This document shows, in pieces, positions 34,392 to 45,310 of a stretch of 64,000 bases of DNA. A program made the position numbers and the translations under genes. Source of the DNA: Heliocidaris erythrogramma. Taxonomy: Eukaryota; Echinodermata; Echinoidea; Camarodonta; Echinometridae. The stretch lies in assembly GCA_025617745.1 (NCBI GenBank), contig CM046858.1:29216534-29280533 (forward strand), given 5' to 3'. Within the stretch, counting starts at the first letter, position 1, and every line of letters begins with the position of its first letter. The notes below the pieces were generated by a model, which had not been told where the DNA came from, made no database searches, and was given only the letters and a program-made list of their open reading frames with translations.

Positions 34392-36765
34392 AAGCTAGGA
34401 CTAAATACACCAAATATAAATATTTTAACTAAAACAATACGATTGCCAAAGAAAATATACTTTAGTAATCAATTAAGTCTATATAAACATGATATTCAAA
34501 ATACCTGGAAAGTTCTTAAGCAAGCAATGAACTTATCCAATAATAAGTCTGATATTACTAAAATTAGTTCTGGCGGTAATGTTATTGAAGACCCCGTAAA
34601 TATAGCTAATATCTTCAACATTTATTTTTCATCTATAGGAGTTAACCTAGCAAAAGATAGTCCTCCTTCAGCTAAGCATTTTTCTGAATATCTTGGTAAC
34701 CCAAATCCAAATACAGTATTTTTCACTCCAGTAGTGAAAGAGGATATCATTGATATAGTATCTAATTTGAACAATAGAAAATGTCCTGGTTATGATGATG
34801 TTAATAACTTTATTTTAAAAGGTGTAATATCTTCAATTGTCGATCTCTTGACACATATTTTTAACTTGTCGTTAAGTTGTGGTCAAGTTCCAGATAACGT
34901 GAAAATTGCAAAGGTGGTTCCATTGTATAAAAAAGGTGACAAGTTAAATATAAGCAATTACCGTCCAATTTCTTTATTATCTTCTTTATCAAAAATTTTA
35001 GAAAAAGTTGTTTACCGCAGAACAATTGATTTTTTAAAATCACACCAAATTTTTTCCAACTCTCAGTTTGGATTTAGAGAAAAACATAATACTGAACATG
35101 CATTACTGAATTTTGTTGATAAAGTGGCGCATGCTTTAGACCATTCTTCCCATCTAGTTGGCATCTTTCTGGACTTCTCCAAGGCCTTCGACACCATTAA
35201 CCACGATATCTTATTACATAAACTTAAACATTATGGGGTGCGCGGGAAGGCCTTGGAGTGGTTCAGAAGCTACTTGTCTAATAGGCGACAATATGTATTT
35301 TTAAATGACCTACATGTAACATCGAACATGGAAAATATTAATTGCGGAGTTCCACAAGGCAGTTTGTTGGGCCCTTTGTTATTCATCATTTATATAAACG
35401 ACTTCTGTAAATCATCTGATGTCCTCTCGTTCATACTTTTTGCAGACGATTCTAATATATTTTATTCCCACCATAATCCTTATAATTTAGTTAATATCGT
35501 TAATAACGAGCTTTTAAAAGTTACACAATGGATTAGATCTAATAAATTGTCTCTTAACCTTCTCAAAACTAAATATATGTTATTTAGTAATTCCATTAAC
35601 GCACTTCCCTTAAATATTATATTGGATGATACTAATTTAGAAAATGTACCATTTATTAAATTCCTTGGTGTAGCTGTTGACAACAAGCTTTCTAGGAAAC
35701 ACCATATATAGATAGCATTTCACGAAATATTGGCATTATTAACAAATTAAAATATCACTTCCCGACGTCTTCTCTATTAATGCTTTACACCTCTTTGATT
35801 TTACCTTACCTGAATTATGGGATACTTGCCTGGGGCAACTCCCACCAAACCTTTTTAAACAGATTGTTGTTATTACAAAAAAGTCTCTTCGTATAATTAA
35901 CAACTTTGCTATACGTTCTCACACAGACCCTTTATTCTTTGAGAATAAATTGTTGAAAGTTGTTGACCTTTACTTTTTTCACTTAGGGCAATTTATGTAC
36001 AAATTTGAGAATAATACACTTCCTGGTGTATTTGATACTATGTTTCCTCTCAATCGATCAATTCATAATTACCCAACAAGACAATCTAACGAATTCCACT
36101 TACCACGTTTCAGAACACTTTTCGCAAAGAATACTTTTTTGTATGACGGTCTCAGCAATGAAATTAAAAATAGTCCGTCTTTAGATAATTTTAAAAGAAA
36201 ATTAAAAACATTTCTACTTAAAAATTATAGAGGTCTTCACAGCTAATCTCGCTCACTCAACCGGCTTTACGATCTGTGTTACCTTTTCTTTTCGGCAGTG
36301 TTTCGTCCTGTTTTCTAATTTTGTCGATTTTTCATATTTTTTATTGACTTCGTGGCAGTTCCTTCCTTTCAGCATCTTTTTGTCTCCTTTTGTCCATGTT
36401 CTGTTCTTTGTCCCTGTTCTGTCTCTGTCTTGCTTTTGTGTTTATTCCTTGTCTCTTTTGTTAATCTTCGTAGGCAAATTACAAGTTTTTCCTTTTTTCC
36501 CGGGGGGGGGGGGGGTCGGGTGGGGAGGGGGGTTCGCAATATACAAGCCTTGCTTTTTAGCGAATCCCTCTATTTCCACAGGTAGTTTCTAGTCACGATT
36601 TTCTTTTTAAAGAGTACCTTTGCTAATTACTATTTAAAATCTATTTTTGTTCACTTTATTTACATATACATGTATTATATATAATACTGAATGTAAACCA
36701 TGTCACGACTTCTATTGTCTGTTGGAAATGAATAAACACGAATTTGAATTTGAATATGTCTGGGG
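34392..36765 (+). pseudogene. 5'-truncated non-LTR retrotransposon with RT domain
   Basis: An open frame without ATG runs from about 34392 to 35711. From codon 34443 it encodes 422 residues. The RT motifs are in order: NYRPISLLSSLSK (residues 172-184), QFGFREKHNTEHAL (208-221), FLDFSKAFDTINH (242-254), GVPQGSLLGPLLF (302-314), FADDSN (333-338) and FLGV (407-410). The catalytic Asp residues of motif A and of FADD are present. A frameshift near 35700 breaks the frame. The C-terminal segment resumes in pieces, including the intact tail at 35950-36246 with SIHNYPTRQSNEFHLP and FKRKLKTFLLKNY. The endonuclease is missing. The 3' UTR ends in CACGAATTTGAATTTGAAT at about 36738. Clade is CR1/Jockey-like by motif style; I could not place it further. 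Confidence 0.88.
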
Positions 36766-36769
36766 GCGG

Positions 36770-36906
36770 GGGGGGGGGAGTCGGAGTAATCGTCCTTTTA
36801 TGGGGGTAATTGTCCATGGGGTAGTTATCCTGGGGATAATTGTCCTAGGGGGATAGTTGTCCAGGGGATAGATGTCCGGGGTAGTTGTCCCGGGGTAGTT
36901 TTTCCA
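36770..36906. repeat. G-rich 13-15 bp repeat array (right arm)
   Basis: About nine degenerate copies of GGGGTAGTTGTCC / GGGGTAATTGTCC follow a G run at 36762-36778. They are the reverse complement of the left array at 34192-34335. Without the intervening retroelement the two would form one hairpin. Confidence 0.85.
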
Positions 36907-36924
36907 AAGGCGCCTCGCAGTTTA

Positions 36925-37690
36925 ATAATAATAATAATAATAATAATAATGTGATTTATATAGCGCCAAATCCACTCTGTGGAGTGCTCAAGGCGCATTC
37001 AAGAAGAAAAGTAGCTAAGAAGAGAATAGCAAAGTTTTTAGAAGTTTTTTAAAGGACAATGAGGTCGAACAACTTTTTATGTCTTCAGGTAGGCTATTCC
37101 AAAAGGTCGGGCTTGTGTATGAATATGATCGTTCCCCCCAGGTTTGAGATACTTTGGGTATATTGAGAAGGCCAGAAGAGGAAGAACGAAGTGATCTTGT
37201 TGGGGTGTAGCGCTTAACAAGTGAAATATTATATTGAGGAGCAGTGCCATGAATACAATGAAAGGTAAGCAGCAGAATCTTAAAAGTGATGCGGTCCTTT
37301 ACAGGTAGCCAATGTAAGGAGCGTAAAATTGGAGTAATGTGAGTGCGTTTGGAGGATAACGACACAATGCGTGCTGCAGCATTTTGCAGTTTCTGGAGCT
37401 TGGATAGTAAAGTCTGGGGTAAATTGACAAGAAGGGCATTTCCAAAATCCAACCGGGATGAAATCAAGGCATGAACTAACTTTTCGGTTGCCGACTTAGA
37501 CAAATATTTCCTAATAAAACCTATGTTACGCAACTGGTATCTAATTGATCTGCACATGTGTGAAATTTGATTAGACATTGTCATGTGTGAATCAAACATA
37601 AAACCGAGATTGCGGCAAGAATCAGATAAATTGATGGTATGATTGGAAAATGAGATCATTCTACATGAAAATACAAAATACAAAATACAT
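36925..37690 (-). pseudogene. L2/CR1-like retrotransposon 3' fragment
   Basis: On the minus strand the C-terminal RT region reads in one open frame: INLSDSCRNLGFMFDSHMTM, HALISSRLDFGNALLVNLP, LQKLQNAAARIV, HITPILRSLHWLPVKDRI and FWNSLPEDIK, stopping at 37015-37017. Homologous words occur in the intact copy at 49967-52570, so the family is L2/CR1-like. The RT catalytic core is absent. The 5' side is replaced by the GAT microsatellite. The 3' UTR carries TATATAGCGCCAAATCCACT (in plus orientation) and an (AAT)n tail at 36925-36950. Nonfunctional. Confidence 0.85.
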
Positions 37691-37696
37691 AACAAT

Positions 37697-38080
37697 TGAT
37701 GATGATGATGATGATGATGATTATGATGATAATGATGATTTTGATGTAGATGATGATGATGACGATGATGATGAAGATGATGATAATGATGTAGATGATG
37801 ATGAAGATGATGATGTGGATGGTGTAGATGAAGATGATGATGATTTTGATGTAGATGATGATGACGATGATGATGTAGATGATGATGATAATGATGTAGA
37901 TGAAGATGATGATGATGATGATGATGATGATGTAGATGAAGATGATGATGATGATGTGGATGATGATGAAGATGATGATGATGTAGATGATGATGATGAC
38001 GATGATGATGTAGATGAAGATGATGATGAAGATGATGATGATGTAGATTATGATGACGACGATGACTTGTATAGTGCCAG
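37697..38080. repeat. GAT/GATGTA microsatellite
   Basis: About 380 bases of GAT repeats with periodic GTA, GAA, AAT and GAC variants. One strand translates as an Asp-rich and the other as a His-rich frame. It directly joins the retroelement fragment to its left, giving a chimeric 363-codon ORF. Confidence 0.95.
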
Positions 38081-38089
38081 TATCTGCTG

Positions 38090-38820
38090 ATTGCGCTCGG
38101 TCTCAACTATCTCACAAATATCTAGTTAGCATTCCTCTCCGAGCTTTATAAAAATCACATTCGATTAAAATTATCTTCATTGTCAGCTCTCGTCTTCCTG
38201 ATTTCATCATTAATTTTGATTTTGAATAAATTTTCTTCAATCTTAGCCCCCCCCCCCCAAGATAAACCTCACTATTGAATTTGTTTTGTTTTGCAGATGC
38301 TTTTCTGCATTTATTTCATAATCAATGTAAACAACGGTTGCTTTCAAATGTAACATAATTATACTGGATGAGGCGATAAACTTACATAGAAATAATTGAG
38401 TGTTACATCATGAATGCAAACCATCTTACAGTGATAATATTATACACACGTACCAATAATACAGTGAGTATGGATATAATTCTATATAAAACATTTGGTG
38501 GTGTAGGTACAATTATTTACAAAATGCAGAGGGCAAAACTATCATAAGCAAATGCTTAAGACGATAGCAGCCCAGAATTGCATGCGTATAGATGAGGATT
38601 CAGGAAATATATATAGAAATAATTTGCCATATTGTAAATTCAAGAAAATTGCATATATTGAAATATTCACTTATAACTCGCCATATTGTAATTTTAAGGG
38701 AATTGCATATATCTGTGCCGTGAGTGCGCTGGTGCAAAGTGCATATAACTGGGGATTATGGTTTTGCAGAGAATGTAATTGTATGGAGGGAAATTGAGTT
38801 TGGTTTAAGGATAACAAGGG
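38090..38820. other. Unassigned stretch with a small tandem repeat
   Basis: A 63-bp segment with CATATTGTAA and ATTGCATATAT occurs twice at about 38626-38715. A C run lies at 38248-38257. The right part may be 3' UTR of the neighbouring minus-strand retroelement. Confidence 0.45.
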
Positions 38821-38824
38821 ATAC

Positions 38825-40460
38825 AGGACAATCAGGGGTCGATATTCAAAGCAATCATTCATGGTTGTAATTTAGCAGCAGATGTTTCTTCATTAGAGCT
38901 TTAAAAGAAAAATGAGAAGAGGCAGTTTTTATATTTCCAGGTAGTGAGTTCCATATATCAGGACCATTGTGTCTAATAGTTTTTTGCGCTATGAATAGTC
39001 CGGGATTGTTCGAGTGAATATCAGAAGAATGACGAGTTGGATAGGAATGAATGCTAGAGTTTTGAGTGAAAGCACTTTGAAGAGTACTAGGTAGAGATTG
39101 TTTCGAGAATTTAAACATAAAAATAGCCGTTTGGAATAGATGAATGTCATTTATTTTAAGTGTTTTGAGTTTGTAAAATAACGGATTTGTGTTTGCTAAA
39201 TAGTGCGAAGACGTACAAATGCGCAGCGCTTTTTTCTGGAGTAAAAGTAATGAATTGATTCTTGTTTTGTAGGAATTTCCCCATGCCAGGTTATAAATAT
39301 GGATAAACTAGCGCATTATACAATATAAATAAGGATTTTGGGGTAAACTGTCTTTTAGTTTGTTTAATATACCTACTCCTCTTGACATGTTAGATGATAT
39401 ATTATCAATGTGACTTTTCCACGTTAAATTGGAATCTATTAACACCCCCAAGAATTTTGTTGAATCTTTACTGGTAAGGGTAACATCGTCAATTATTATA
39501 TCGTCGTGGAGAAAATTTAACTCGCAGTCTTAAAGTGTATGAAGTTAGTTTTGCTTATATTTAACTAAAGTTTATTGCATTTAAACCAATGATATATATA
39601 TAGATTAATTGTGTATTAATTGCTTCAATTAGTTCATTTAAATCCTTATGGGAATGAAATACATTAGTGTCATCTGCAAATAATATATATGATAATGATG
39701 GCGCAGAATGAACAATGTCGTTAACATAAATTAGAAAGAGGAGTTGACCCAAAATGGATCCTTGGGGAACGCCACATTTTATAGTGTATGTTTGTGATCT
39801 ACTATTATTATTATATTGAACAAATTGGGATCTATTGGAAATGTAACTATTAAACCAAGATAGGGTATTTCCCCTTATTCCATAATGCCTAAGCTTTTGT
39901 ATTAGAATTGAATGATCAATGGTATCGAATGCTTTCGAAAGGTCCATAAAAATTCCAATTGTGTGCTCCTTTTTAGAGAGAGATTTAGTAATTTTATCAA
40001 TTAATTCAAGGATTGCATAGTCAGTTGAAAGGTTCTTTCGGAATCCATATTGGTTGGGAGTAAGTACATTATTTGTAGCCAAAAAAGAATATAATCTCTT
40101 GTAGCCAATTTTTCCCAGTATTTTGGATATGCTTGACAGTAAAGAAATCGGACGATAGTTACTTATTAAAGATGGATCATCTTTTTGTGGATGGGAATTA
40201 GTTTCGCAATTTTCAGTGCATCAGGAAATATTCCCGAGGAGAGGGATAAATTAAAGATGTGATTGAGGGGAGATGTTATGTAATAAATAATTTGTTTTAG
40301 GAGATGAACGCTTATTTCATCATGTCCACTTGATTTTGTATCATTTAATAATCGGACAATTTCTAAAATCTCATGGTCATTAGTTGGATTTAAAAACAAA
40401 GAGGCGTTGTTATTGTTTGGAAGGTATTGGGAAAAGTGTCCATGGTCTGGTCTGAATTTT
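38825..40460 (-). pseudogene. Non-LTR retrotransposon RT region, broken
   Basis: This is the downstream part of the element whose endonuclease is at 40961-41806. Going 5' to 3' on the minus strand: SSGHDEISVHLLKQI and LKIAKLIPIHKK (40166-40399), then QYGFRKNLSTDYAI, FMDLSKAFDTIDH, GVPQGSILGQLLFLIYVND and YILFADDTNVF (39561-40082). Last comes the C-terminal SIHSYPTRHSSDIH ... DIWNSLPGNIK (38855-39118). The catalytic FADD and AFD motifs are intact, but frameshifts separate the blocks, so no full-length protein is made. Motif style matches the plus-strand copies at 30310 and 34392, although sequence differs. Confidence 0.85.
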
Positions 40461-40960
40461 TGATGCTAAATCTGGTCCAATATTTATAAAGAAATTGTTA
40501 AAAGAATGTGCTATTTCATCAGGGTTATTGATAGCACGGTTATTATGAGTGAATTCTATTTTAGGGTGAGAGTCTTTCTGGCGACCGAGTATATTATTTA
40601 CAGTTTTCCAAAGGGAACCCGTGTTATTTTTATTGTTTTCAATTGTTCATGAGAAGTATAATTTACAAGAAATGCTGATAACTGTTGTTAATTTATTACG
40701 GTATTTAGTGTATTTTGTATGATTCTCAGTATTTGGTTGACGTAGTGATTTTTTTATATAAAATATTTCTAGTATGTATTGATTTAATAATTCCTCGATG
40801 TTTACTACGGTTTTTATGTAGCTTTATTTTTTATGTAAAATGATGTTTTTGTTATAATAATATGAGAGCTTATTAATAAGAATTTCATAGGCTTTATTGA
40901 CGTCATCTTCATAGAATACGTCCTGCCATGCTTCTTCATATAAATCATGAATAAATGCAT
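40461..40960 (-). pseudogene. Degraded linker between endonuclease and RT
   Basis: The segment lies where the endonuclease-RT linker should be, but stops and frameshifts in all frames prevent a continuous reading. Assignment to the element rests on position between its two recognisable halves. Confidence 0.6.
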
Positions 40961-41806
40961 CTATATTTTGTTTTGTTTCAGCCCTTTGCATTCGAAAACT
41001 ATTTTTTTCTCTGGTACAATTTGCTTTACTCTAGTTATCATGAATACAGGGAGATGGTCAGAAATGTCATAATACAGTGCACCATTGTCTTTATTAATAG
41101 GATCACTAGAGAAAATATTATCGATTATTGGGATTGATTGTGTTGAGCTGGTAATCCTGGTTGGTTTATCGATATGTGAATGGAGAGAATGGGATGACAA
41201 GATGTTTATAAGTTGAAGGCAGTGGTAACTGTGAGGGGTTGAAAAATCAATATTAAAGTCTCCTACAATGTATTTGAATTTGTTTTCTGTGGAAATTTTA
41301 TCAAGGCAAACGTCTATACTTTGTAAAAATGATTCAGTTTTATTGTTTGGTGGTCTGTATACAACTCCAACTACTGTGTTTTTTGATTTACTATCTATCA
41401 GTTCTAGGAATAAGTCTTCAGCATCTTCAATGTGTATGTCCGGTCTTAGCTTATATTTTAAGTCTTTATGAATATAGACGGCTACCCCACCGCCTCTTCC
41501 AATCTGGCGATCTACTCGAAAGAGATCATAATTTGGAATATCATATATAGGTGGAGAATTATGATTCAACCACGTTTCCGTCAATGCGATTAGGGAAAAC
41601 TGAAAATTTTTAAGGACTGACAGAAGTAAATTGAAATTATCAAAACTTTTGTTCAAGCTTCTAGTGTTTAGATGAATTAGACCATTTGTAGAAGTATCTT
41701 TGTTTCCTGCATTTAAAGAATTAAACTTAGTGTTAAAATCCTCAGTTGTATAGTAATCACTATGAATATTCAAGGGCTGATTATCATTAAGGTCATCATT
41801 GTTCAT
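40961..41806 (-). pseudogene. APE-type endonuclease domain of the non-LTR element
   Basis: An open frame of 281 codons starts MNNDDLNDNQ. Motifs of the apurinic-endonuclease fold are present: LNTRSL (residues 46-51), LTETWL (75-80, catalytic Glu), GRGGGVAVYIH (103-113), VVYRPP (148-152), VGDFNID (181-187) and SDHLPV (249-254, catalytic Asp-His). In such elements this domain nicks target DNA for target-primed reverse transcription. It stops shortly after the domain, before the degraded linker, so the copy is dead as a polyprotein. Upstream sequence to about 42040 may be 5' UTR; no ORF1 is seen. Confidence 0.88.
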
Positions 41807-42044
41807 TTTTTGTGGATAGATTGTGTGACGTTATCCTCAACTTATGCCCTGTTGTGCTGTGCGTGCACGTGGGTGCGCAGTGAAGGTGGGCACATGGTGT
41901 GTTATAAAGATTAAAGTAAAGAGAGTACATTAAAGTATACAATCTTTCAATACCAAAAGAAAAAAAAAGAGAAAAGGTTATTTGACAGTCTGCCGGGGGT
42001 ACCAAGGATAAGTAATTGTTGATTAGATACAGCATATAAATATG

Positions 42045-42409
42045 GAGGAAACAGTTTTAATACAACCATAGCATATAAGATTCTATAGTTTAATTCAGGT
42101 ATGGACCAGTGACCGGGTAGACCCGGTATGTCGCTGAAATTGAAAAGAAAATGTGTGTAATTGTTCTCATTACAATGTATTCATGAGGCAAAGGCTGTAC
42201 ACAGTGTGTAGCAATTAGGGAAACCTAGTACAAAAGGATAGTTGCGTATTTTTTAGACTTCGGGATGGAACAGTACACGAGCATGTTTGGAAATAATAAG
42301 CTTAGCGTCTAGACCAATAGTATATGGTCTAGACTCTAGATCTGGACTCTGTATTACCTAGGGATACATATTCCAGTCACCTGGTTCGTTTTTTTTTCAA
42401 CATTGAAAT
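42045..42409. other. Unassigned stretch
   Basis: I see no recognisable gene or repeat. A short TCAACATTGAAATGCTGAA word at its right edge recurs near 43203. Confidence 0.4.
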
Positions 42410-42955
42410 GCTGAACTCGCAGTCTTAAAGTGTATGAAGTTAGTTTTGCTTACATTTAACGAAAGTTTATTGCATTTAAACCAATGGGATATATTGATTA
42501 ATTGTGTATTAATTGTTTCAATTAGTTCATTTAAATCCTTATGGGAATGAAATACATTAGTGTCATCTGCAAATAATATATATGATAATGATGGCGCAGA
42601 ATGAACAATGTCGTTAACATAAATTAGAAAGAGGAGTTGACCGAAAATGGATCCTTGGGGAACGCCATATTTTATAGTGGATGTTTGTGATCTACTATTA
42701 TTATATTGAACAAATTGGGATCTATTGGAAATGTAACTTTTAAACCAAGATAGGGTATTTCCCCTTATTCCATAATGCCTAAGCTTTTGTATTAGAATTG
42801 AATGATCAATGGTATCGAATGCTTTCGAAAGGTCCATAAAATGCCAATTGTGTGCTCCTTTTTAGAGAGAAACTTAATTTTATCAATTAATTCAAGGATT
42901 GCATAGTCAGTTGAAAGGTTCTTTCGGAATCCATATTGGTTGGGAGTAAGTATTG
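42410..42955 (-). pseudogene. Detached copy of the retroelement RT core
   Basis: It repeats 39526-40075 almost base for base, with a few substitutions and small indels. It includes MDLSKAFDTIDH, GVPQGSIFGQLLFLIYVND and YILFADDTNVF. Unlike a normal 5'-truncated insertion, it lacks the element's 3' end and starts and stops abruptly inside the RT. Its flanks carry ACATTGAAATG and ACAATGAAATGTTGGATT words that recur at 43200-43360. Confidence 0.85.
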
Positions 42956-43400
42956 AAATCCAACAATGAAATGTTGGATTTTACATTGTTGATGTGTGAC
43001 CTCCAAATTCACAATATAGTACAGGTATAAATCAATAGATGATTCTATAAAGAGAATGTATTTTCACTAATAATCACGGTATTTGAAGAACTGTTGTTTG
43101 AAGTAACAAAGAAATACGATGTTTAAAAAGTACACGCAAAATATATCTGTGTGGGAGGTACTTCGAAAAAGAAATGTCACTGCCTGCATGGTTCGCATGC
43201 TTTCAACATTGAAATGTTGAATAGAACAAGGTTTTTTTTTTTTTAATATTAAAAAAAAAAGAATACAATGAAGCCATATCTGTGTGGGAGGGGGAATTCG
43301 AAAAAAAAAATGTTTCTGGTTCTTTTTTTTAACAACATTGAATGTTGGATTTTGCATTGTTGCAAAATTCACGGTATGTCAGGTATAATCAAAGGATGTT
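42956..43400. repeat. Repeated CAACATTGAAATGTTGGATTTT segments
   Basis: Short segments containing CCAACAATGAAATGTTGGAT, TTTCAACATTGAAATGTTGA and CAACATTGAATGTTGGATTT recur at about 42957, 43200 and 43332. Each is a small palindrome, and they are joined by shared ATATCTGTGTGGGAGG and GTATAATCAA words. They may be parts of a repeat element into which the RT fragment at 42410-42955 was inserted. Confidence 0.5.
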
Positions 43401-43541
43401 TTTAAAAAGGCAGTGTATCTTGACTCATGATATTGAATATATTGTTCTGATAATGAATGGATTTAATGAAACATGCAGTCTAGACATATTCAATACAAGC
43501 GTCCATTGACAATGAACATGATCTTTCTGAATTGTTCGTAT

Positions 43542-43774
43542 CAGTGGCGGATCCAGGGGGGGGGGGGCACTTCCGGGCCGGCCCGTGCCTCCCCTTGGAA
43601 GAAAAGTATGCATTTTGACCATAAAGGACCCCCCCCCCCCCCATCCCCCACCCCACCCCTGCTGAGCGACTTTTCGAGAAGCTGGCCCAAAAAATACGGG
43701 TCTACCTTTTCCAAAAGTTGACAAACCTGCATTAGTATGCCCCCCTCTCATACTAAATGCTGGATCCGCCCCTG
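43542..43774. mobile_element. Complete hAT-type MITE with 8-bp target duplication
   Basis: CAGTGGCGGATCCAG and its mirror CTGGATCCGCCCCTG form 15-bp inverted ends with one mismatch. The identical octamer GTTCGTAT lies directly outside each end (43534-43541 and 43775-43782). Octamer target duplications and CAG ends are hallmarks of the hAT superfamily. The 233-bp interior carries G and C runs and no ORF, so it needs transposase in trans. The intact duplication indicates a fairly recent insertion. Confidence 0.88.
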
Positions 43775-43784
43775 GTTCGTATGA

Positions 43785-45305
43785 TTTTTGTTGTAAAATG
43801 ATACCAGAGACGTACTCAGCATAACCCTGACAGACCCCAACTGCTTTCCACAACAGTCCTGTCAGCATTTATTATGCACATTAATCTATTTTTAAAGACT
43901 GACATGCAGATAAAAGAATACAATCATTTGTAGAAAATACTAACAAAGAATTAAATTATATTACGTATACACACAATCCAGATTTGAAGACAACTAAGAA
44001 TTAGATTGAAGAAAAGTGTGTTTTCCAAACTTTAATTTAAAGTCTTCAGATCAACTATTAATTAGGGTTATTCAGTAACAGTTGAATTCAGCATTCAACG
44101 ACCGACTATTTCTTTGATTCACACTAAGGCTGTTCCATCGTGTACATCCCATGTATTCAAAAGTAAGGGGGAGAACAAGATAAAATCATACAGAAAGAAG
44201 GACTCGCTAAAGAGAGAGAAGAAAGCTTGAGAGTGAAGTGAATAACTTTGTAAAGGTGCCTCTTCCCCTTTTGATCTCTGATAAGCGCCCTGTTCATTTT
44301 GTGACGTGCCCATTTTCAGTCGACAGTTTCCCAACTTCCTTTGAATTAAGTGTCCATTTCTCTTATAAAGTGCCCTGTTTTCTTGGCGCCCCTCCCCCAC
44401 TTTGGAAGTCACTCAGTCGCCCCTGAAGACAAGACTAGACTACAAGCAAACCACCTCAGCCCCCAGAAAAGAAATAATATAAATGTCTGACATGTTAATG
44501 TCAGAGTCGTCACTCAATATTAGTAGACCAGGGAGGGGAAGTGGCAATTCATATGTAATGCCGTATTCTTCTTCTCTGATATGTATATTGTTTCATAACA
44601 ATTCACGTCAGGCTTGCTCCTCGTTTGTTTCGTTCCCTTCATTGTATTTTTTAAAAAATTGGTTCGGCTATTTAAAGTCGGCCAAGTCTACTTTATTATT
44701 TATCATTCGTGCGTGAACCTACATATCCCGCATCCAAAAGTAAAAACACAAATTTCTCACGGAATTAGTGTCACTTTTTGTTTATTGCACTATAGGCCTT
44801 ATCACACCTCCCCCATCACCACCACCACCACCTGAACCTCCAACAAAAAACAGTAAATGTTTGGTTCACGGGTCCCGGGGGCTGCAGACCCCCACAGTTT
44901 TGCCCAACAACCTCCCCCCCCCCCCGAGTAAAAAAAAAATATGTATATAATTGTTAGTCGCTCATTTCACAGGCTTGCAAAACCATAAATTTACAATTAG
45001 AAAGAAAGGAGCAAATTGGAGGGTATTCGGTTGTGACTGACATATTATTGCAGGTCTATTGGTATTGAAGTAAGTATACTTGATATATAGATTGTGAAGT
45101 ATAAGACCAGTTAGAAGGAGAGGGTGCGTGAGGGGTCCTATCATTTCACAACTTTGGCAATTTATTTCAACCCCCTCCCCCACCCCCCTTCAGTGGCTGC
45201 ACCAAATCGTAGAGAGAATATTTTTTTCCTAGGTTTCGGAAAATGTGCATAATGTCACAGAGGTCAGATTTAATGCCGGGGAGATCACCATCGGTTGTGT
45301 CATGG
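43785..45305. other. Unassigned stretch with MITE remnants
   Basis: A C-run/A-run block is at 44918-44938 and a CCCCCTCCCCCACCCCCC run at 45170-45188. An ACTTTGGAAGTCACTCAGTCGCCCCTGAAG word near 44400 resembles a MITE end. No gene is supported. Confidence 0.4.
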
Positions 45306-45310
45306 ATATT

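Noticed and set aside
34443-35711. Domesticated reverse transcriptase or telomerase-like gene
   Set aside because: It has standard non-LTR motifs, no start codon, a frameshift and a retroelement 3' tail.
37650-38090. 146-codon Asp-rich acidic protein
   Set aside because: It is the opposite strand of the same microsatellite.
37015-38106. 363-codon His-rich protein gene
   Set aside because: It joins a retrotransposon C-terminus to the translation of a GAT microsatellite; there is no independent gene.
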